NCBI GenBank assembly: GCA_003153915.1
Contig: PMBX01000236.1
Coordinates: forward strand, 1-6,453
Direction: 5' to 3'
DNA: 6,453 nucleotides
DNA from: Phycisphaerales bacterium
GTDB lineage: Bacteria > Planctomycetota > Phycisphaerae > SM23-33
Below are positions 1 to 3,537 of the stretch, piece after piece. The notes beneath the pieces are model-generated. The model was given only the letters and a program-made list of their open reading frames with translations. It had not been told where the DNA came from and searched no databases. The position numbers and the translations under genes were made by a program. Position 1 is the first letter of the stretch. Every line of letters begins with the position of its first letter.

Positions 1-188
1 CGGAACATGATCTGCCGCTCCGGCTCGACCACCCGTTCGGCGACCCGCGCCTGGATGAACTCGCGATGCTTCTCGACTACAGGCTCGATGGACTGTAGGA
101 CCTGCTGCACAGCGGAATGGAACTGCGTCTCCATCGGGTTTCGGACGACAACGGCTTCCATCACTCCGTCCACGAAGTAGCTTCCCAT
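1..188 (-). CDS. gdhA: NADP-type glutamate dehydrogenase, N-terminal part (3' end outside the window)
   Basis: Only the first 62 codons are in the window. The translation starts MGSYFVDGVMEAV and continues through RNPMETQFHSAVQQVL (16-31), SIEPVVEKH (35-43) and RVAERVVEPERQIMF (48-62). This follows the N-terminus of the hexameric glutamate dehydrogenase family of Escherichia coli GdhA and Clostridium symbiosum GDH, including the hallmark ERxVxPERxIxF. These enzymes convert 2-oxoglutarate, ammonia and NAD(P)H to glutamate reversibly in the cytoplasm. The ATG at 188 has an excellent ribosome binding site and matches the family start; internal ATG codons at 161 and 134 lack one. It lies 37 bases downstream of flxA on the same strand, so cotranscription is likely. 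The catalytic and coenzyme-binding residues lie outside the window, so the NADP preference is inferred from which family members it resembles. Confidence 0.85.
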   Translation of the reverse strand, partial: MGSYFVDGVMEAVVVRNPMETQFHSAVQQVLQSIEPVVEKHREFIQARVAERVVEPERQIMF

Positions 189-225
189 GGGACGCTCCTT
201 TCATCGCTGGCCGCCCCGCGCGGCG
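189..225 (-). other. flxA-gdhA intergenic gap
   Basis: These 37 bases are the longest non-coding stretch in the window. They hold the gdhA ribosome binding site and a short GC-rich inverted repeat (GCCGC, five-base loop, GCGGC) with no T-tract after it. I see no promoter-like hexamers, and the space is too small for a separate regulatory region, so read-through from flxA into gdhA is the simplest reading. Confidence 0.5.
195..202 (-). promoter_or_regulatory. Strong ribosome binding site of gdhA
   Basis: On the minus strand GAAAGGAG is followed by CGTCCC and then the ATG at 188. It fixes the gdhA start and is the strongest such site in the window, which suggests gdhA is translated independently and efficiently even if it shares a transcript with flxA. 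Confidence 0.75.
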
Positions 226-1089
226 TTAGAACTGTCCCCCCGACAACTGCATGATCTGCTCGTAGGTGAACACCGGGCCGTCCTTGCAGACGTACTGGCC
301 GCCGATGCTGCACCGCCCACACTTGCCAATGCCACAGCTCATCCGACGTTCCAGGGAGGTGATGATGTGATTCGGCGGGAAGCCCAGGTCCAGCAGCGGC
401 TTCATCGTGAACCTCAGCATGGCTGGCGGACCGCAGACCAGGGCCACGGCGTTGGCGGCGCCAGGTTTGACCTCGCCCAGTACAGTCGGCACGAAGCCCT
501 CGCGGCCGGTCCAGGTCTTGTCGCCCTTGTCGACGGTCACGTGCATGTCCATGTCCGGCGACCCCTGCCAGGCCATCAGCTCCTCTTTGTACAACAACTC
601 TCCCGGGCTCCGCGCGCCATAGATGGCCGTGATTTTTTTGAACCGGGGCCGGCTGCGCTCGTGGAGCAGATACCGAATGGTCGCTCGGAGTGTCGTGAAG
701 GCGAATCCGCCGCCGACGATGACGATATTCATGCCTTCCATCGCAGCCAGCGGAAACCCATTGCCGTACGGCCCGCGCACACCGATCCGGTCGCCTTCCT
801 CCAACGAGTGAAGGGCCGACGTCACTACGCCAGTGGGGTATCTCTTGACGGTGAACTCGACGTACTCCTCGTCGGTGGGCGATGACGCAATACCAACGGG
901 GCATTCCCCCGCCCCAGGGGCCGACAGCATGGCGAATTGCCCGCACTCGTGCCGGAAGCCCTTGCGGTCAGCCTTGTGCCGGAAGGCCAGCCGGAACGTC
1001 TTCAGGTCCCTGGCGTCGTTCTCGACGGTGATCTTCTCGACCGTGACGGGCAGGGTCAGATAGGGGTTGGTCGCAACGCCTTCGATCAT
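226..1089 (-). CDS. flxA: FlxA-like FAD/NAD(P)H oxidoreductase with C-terminal [2Fe-2S] motif
   Basis: This is the probable NAD(P)H entry or exit point of the complex. The 287-residue protein has the ferredoxin-reductase fold of sulfhydrogenase gamma, AsrB and dihydroorotate dehydrogenase PyrK. A FAD-binding beta-barrel comes first (about 14-110), with PVGIASSP (64-71) where many relatives have RxYS, and GPYGNGFP (107-114). The nucleotide-binding domain has IVIVGGGFAFTTLR (122-135) and CGPPAML (219-225). The C-terminal motif C252-x4-C257-x2-C260-x7-C268 is the PyrK-like [2Fe-2S] site. The ATG at 1089 overlaps the flxB stop by four bases (ATGA), and GAGG lies about 6 bases upstream, so translation of the two is probably coupled. 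The stop is TAA and gdhA starts 37 bases later. Whether it prefers NADH or NADPH cannot be read safely from the sequence. Confidence 0.9.
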   Translation of the reverse strand: MIEGVATNPYLTLPVTVEKITVENDARDLKTFRLAFRHKADRKGFRHECGQFAMLSAPGAGECPVGIASSPTDEEYVEFTVKRYPTGVVTSALHSLEEGDRIGVRGPYGNGFPLAAMEGMNIVIVGGGFAFTTLRATIRYLLHERSRPRFKKITAIYGARSPGELLYKEELMAWQGSPDMDMHVTVDKGDKTWTGREGFVPTVLGEVKPGAANAVALVCGPPAMLRFTMKPLLDLGFPPNHIITSLERRMSCGIGKCGRCSIGGQYVCKDGPVFTYEQIMQLSGGQF

Positions 1090-2093
1090 GGGGGAACCTC
1101 GGTCAGCGTTTCACGGATGTCCATGTTGGCGGGACAGTTGACGATGCACCGCCCGCAGCCGACGCAGAAGATGTCGCCGAAGCTCTGGGCGGTGTAGCAG
1201 AACTTGTGCATCACGCGATGGCGCATCCGGAGCCCCTGGCGCGTACGCGGATTATGCCCCGATGCCTCCAGCGTGAACGCTGGGAACACGCAGGCGTCCT
1301 GCGCCCGGACGCGCCGGCCCTGTGGGCCGACCTCTTCGTCGTACAGCCCGAAGCAATGGCAGGTCGGGCACAGGAACGTGCAAACGCCGCATCCCAGGCA
1401 TCGCTCGGCCAGTTCCTCCCACGCTGCCGATTCCGACGACGCCTGTAGCCTCGCCGTCACACCGTCGGAACCTATGGAGGAGACCTTCCGTACCGCCTGG
1501 GCCACCTGGGCATCTCGGGCCTTGACCTGGTTGTCGCTGGGCCGGCCGAGAAGCTTGCGGTACTCGGCGAGGAACGCTTCACCCGCGGGCGTGGCCGATT
1601 CCAGCACCAGCGCGTCGCCGATGTCGACGGCCAGGATATCCGCCCCGCCCTGGCCGGACGGAGAGCCCGCGACCGACGTGCAGAAACAAGTGGCTGCCGG
1701 GTCGCGGCAGGCCAAGGCGATGGTCAGAGTGCGCTCCCGCCGGGCACGGTAGTACGGGTCGGCAAACTGGGCTTCCATGAAGACCTTGTCCAGGTAGGTC
1801 AGCGACATCGCGTCGCACGGCCGGACGCCGAACAGCACGGCTTTCCCCGTCGGCAGCGGCGTTTCGACCATACCGTCGGCCCCGTGCGTGGCGATAACCT
1901 CGCTACGGGGGAAGAACAGACCCTTGGGCGGCAGTGTGAAGTTGGCGTAGTCAAGCACGAGCGTGTCGCTCGGTTGGACCTGATCCAGGCACACGTCGTT
2001 GTCACGGAGGACGGGGCCATAGAACCCGCCGTGGGCGCCCACGGCGGCCACGAGCTGGCCAAGGTGTTCCTTCTTGATCGCTCCCAGGGTCAT
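1086..2093 (-). CDS. flxB: FlxB-like 4Fe-4S dicluster protein (sulfhydrogenase beta / AsrA type)
   Basis: This 335-residue protein belongs to the family of sulfhydrogenase beta subunits and anaerobic sulfite reductase subunit A, which relay electrons between a FAD/NAD(P)H partner and a catalytic module. The N-terminal two thirds carry the family landmarks FGVRPCDAMSL (88-98) and TCFCTSVAGSP (135-145). The ferredoxin part has C232, C235, C238, C242, followed by C245 and C247, then the family segment from DACVFP to GHNPR (about 266-283), and a second motif C310, C313, C316, C320. The start is the ATG at 2093 (MTLGAIKK), 10 bases after the flxC stop and preceded by GAGAG. The frame is open further upstream, but a start there would overlap flxC by more than 100 bases and add arginine-rich, non-family sequence. 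The stop overlaps the flxA start as ATGA. Pairing with a FlxA-type gene is normal for this family. AsrA itself is less likely, because no AsrC-type sulfite reductase is nearby. Confidence 0.87.
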   Translation of the reverse strand: MTLGAIKKEHLGQLVAAVGAHGGFYGPVLRDNDVCLDQVQPSDTLVLDYANFTLPPKGLFFPRSEVIATHGADGMVETPLPTGKAVLFGVRPCDAMSLTYLDKVFMEAQFADPYYRARRERTLTIALACRDPAATCFCTSVAGSPSGQGGADILAVDIGDALVLESATPAGEAFLAEYRKLLGRPSDNQVKARDAQVAQAVRKVSSIGSDGVTARLQASSESAAWEELAERCLGCGVCTFLCPTCHCFGLYDEEVGPQGRRVRAQDACVFPAFTLEASGHNPRTRQGLRMRHRVMHKFCYTAQSFGDIFCVGCGRCIVNCPANMDIRETLTEVPP

Positions 2094-2103
2094 AATGGCT
2101 CTC

Positions 2104-3039
2104 TTACGGGTCGGTGATGAAGCATTCGCTGTCATCCGGCCGGTAGGTGGACAGCGGGGGTGCCTCTTCGAGCGACGTGCCCGGCACATAGCCGAAGAGT
2201 TCCTCGACGTCCTTGACAAGTTTCTGAGTGAAGAGGCGCAGGTCGATGCCGACCGGACACGCGCGGACGCAGGCGTCGCATTCGACGCAGCGCCCGGCCT
2301 GGTGGAAGACGCGGCCTATGTGGAACAGCAGCAGGTCGGTCGGGTCGTCGCCGACGCCGGCCCAGCTCGGCTTAGTTTGGTCGATGAAGCAGGTCTTGCA
2401 GTAGCAGTTGGGGCACGCCTGACGGCAGGCGTAGCAGCGTATGCACTTGGAGACCTGGGCCACGAACTGTTGCCACCGCTCGGCTGCGGTCAGGGCCTCG
2501 AAATCCTTGACTCGTTGGAACCGGTCGGAGGCCGCGGACCGCGACGGGCCGTCGATGATGATATTGGCCCCTGGCACCGAGGGCTGGATGCACTCCAGGC
2601 ACGCTTGGGCGACGAGATCATCGCCGTCAAGTTTCGATGTCCGAGCCGACGCGCCGGCGGCCTCGGCCTTGCGCAGGCTGATCATGCCCTGGCATGGCAT
2701 GGCGATGATGACGACGTTCTCTCGGATAACCTGATGCTCCTTGACCAGCCCCATGATCGACCGGGCATCACAGCCCTTGGCCACAACCGCCACCTTCGGC
2801 GGGGTCCACGGCCCGCGCACGTTAGCGGGCTTCTCGAACAGCCGGGGAAGGTAGACCGCCAGGTTGTTCGTGCAGAGGCGGTTCCATACGAGCCGGCCGG
2901 CGTCGGCGGCGTTTCGGGCGAAACAAGGCCGGGTCCGCAGCGGAAGGGAACCGTTCTGGAATCCCAGGACCAGGTCGACCTTCGCGGATACCAGCAGGTC
3001 CTTGGCCGTTTCCCTGAGCTTGGTTTGTGCGTCATGCAT
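2104..3039 (-). CDS. flxC: FlxC-like iron-sulfur protein (FrhB-related N-terminus plus two [4Fe-4S] sites)
   Basis: This 311-residue protein is probably an electron relay between the FAD/NAD(P)H subunit and FlxD/HdrA. Its N-terminal half resembles the F420-hydrogenase beta (FrhB) type: a predicted alpha/beta region with KVAVVAKGCDARSI (82-95, C90), then a strand ending in MPCQG (C116), then CLEC (147-150). The C-terminal half has two ferredoxin-type motifs: C199, C202, C205, C209 and C251, C254, C257, C261. Three more cysteines directly follow the first motif (C212, C214, C217, in CPNCYCKTC), so this site is richer in cysteine than a plain ferredoxin. No signal peptide or membrane segment is seen, so it should be cytoplasmic. 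It starts at an ATG 6 bases after the flxD stop, with a weak AGG-containing site overlapping that stop. It has no HdrB-type CCG motifs, so it does not replace HdrB. The match to the FlxC role rests on architecture and neighbours. Confidence 0.85.
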   Translation of the reverse strand: MHDAQTKLRETAKDLLVSAKVDLVLGFQNGSLPLRTRPCFARNAADAGRLVWNRLCTNNLAVYLPRLFEKPANVRGPWTPPKVAVVAKGCDARSIMGLVKEHQVIRENVVIIAMPCQGMISLRKAEAAGASARTSKLDGDDLVAQACLECIQPSVPGANIIIDGPSRSAASDRFQRVKDFEALTAAERWQQFVAQVSKCIRCYACRQACPNCYCKTCFIDQTKPSWAGVGDDPTDLLLFHIGRVFHQAGRCVECDACVRACPVGIDLRLFTQKLVKDVEELFGYVPGTSLEEAPPLSTYRPDDSECFITDP

Positions 3040-3045
3040 GGCGAG

Positions 3046-3516
3046 CTACCTGGCTTCCTTCTTCATCTGCCTGGCCGGCCCGAGCTTCCGGATGTCGGCG
3101 CTGATCTTCTTGACCAGGTCGGCGAAGCGGTTGCCCTCGGATGCGCTGACCCAGGAGAACTGGACGCGTCCCGGTTCGACACCCAGGTACTCCAGGAAGC
3201 TCTTGAGCAGCGCGAACTTGCGGCGGGCGATCAAGTTGCCACTGATATAGTGGCAGTCGCCGGGGTGGCAGCCGGAGACGAGCACCCCGTCGACGCCCAG
3301 TTGCAGGGCCTTGACGATGTACAGGGGGTTGACCCGCCCGCTGCACGGCACGCGGATCACCCGGACATGGGCGGGGTACTGGAGTCTGCTGACGCCGGCG
3401 AGATCCGCCCCGGCGTACGAGCACCAGTTGCATAGGAAAGCGACAATCCTCGGTTCCCATGCCGGAGGCGGCTGTGTCCCAATTGCGGTCTCATTCATTT
3501 CAGTCGTGTCGGCCAA
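3046..3516 (-). CDS. flxD: MvhD/FlxD-type [2Fe-2S] electron-transfer subunit
   Basis: This 156-residue protein belongs to the MvhD family (the delta subunit of methyl-viologen-reducing hydrogenase). The family passes electrons from an input module (hydrogenase, formate dehydrogenase or FlxABC) to HdrA. The family cysteines are all present: CNWC (29-32), PCSG (C58) and GCHPGDCHY (C83, C88), which bind a [2Fe-2S] cluster in characterised relatives. The first 20 or so residues, before EPRIVAFLCNWC, are poorly conserved and polar, a short extension compared with ordinary members of about 140 residues. I chose the TTG at 3516 because GGAGAGG lies 8 bases before it; the in-frame ATG at 3498 has no Shine-Dalgarno sequence. 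The gene sits between hdrA (21 bases upstream) and flxC (6 bases downstream), as expected for the bridge between HdrA and the Flx NAD(P)H module. The family is certain; only the exact start is open. Confidence 0.93.
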   Translation of the reverse strand: MADTTEMNETAIGTQPPPAWEPRIVAFLCNWCSYAGADLAGVSRLQYPAHVRVIRVPCSGRVNPLYIVKALQLGVDGVLVSGCHPGDCHYISGNLIARRKFALLKSFLEYLGVEPGRVQFSWVSASEGNRFADLVKKISADIRKLGPARQMKKEAR

Positions 3517-3522
3517 ACCGTG

Positions 3523-3529
3523 GTCCTCT
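3523..3529 (-). promoter_or_regulatory. Ribosome binding site that decides the TTG start of flxD
   Basis: Read on the minus strand, the sequence is GGAGAGG followed by 8 bases and then TTG at 3516. This is the best purine-rich site in the 21-base gap after hdrA. The first in-frame ATG (3498) is preceded by TGGCCGACACGACTGAA, which has no such site. The ATG at 3533 is in another frame and leads nowhere useful. Confidence 0.7.
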
Positions 3530-3537
3530 CCATTCCT

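Noticed and set aside
200..225. A possible terminator hairpin between flxA and gdhA
   Set aside because: The stem is only five base pairs and no T-tract follows, so it does not meet the pattern of an intrinsic terminator.
187..885. A 232-codon plus-strand open frame opposite flxA
   Set aside because: It is antisense to a well-supported FAD/NAD(P)H oxidoreductase and has no domain-like pattern.
161..946. A 261-codon minus-strand frame overlapping flxA in another phase
   Set aside because: It is Arg/His-rich shadow translation; the flxA frame carries all the cofactor motifs.
226..2093. flxB-flxA read as anaerobic sulfite reductase asrA-asrB or sulfhydrogenase beta-gamma
   Set aside because: The families are related, but no AsrC-type sulfite reductase or NiFe hydrogenase subunits are present, and the adjacent MvhD and HdrA genes fit the Flx complex better.
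1086..2219. A longer flxB starting at 2219
   Set aside because: It would overlap flxC by 116 bases and add 42 residues of arginine-rich, non-family sequence. The ATG at 2093 has a ribosome binding site and fits the family start.
2074..3435. A 453-codon open frame on the plus strand, antisense to flxC and flxD
   Set aside because: It mirrors conserved coding sequence on the minus strand, its translation is low-complexity (Asp, Leu, Gly, Val and Ala rich) with no recognisable domain, and long antisense frames are common in GC-rich genes.
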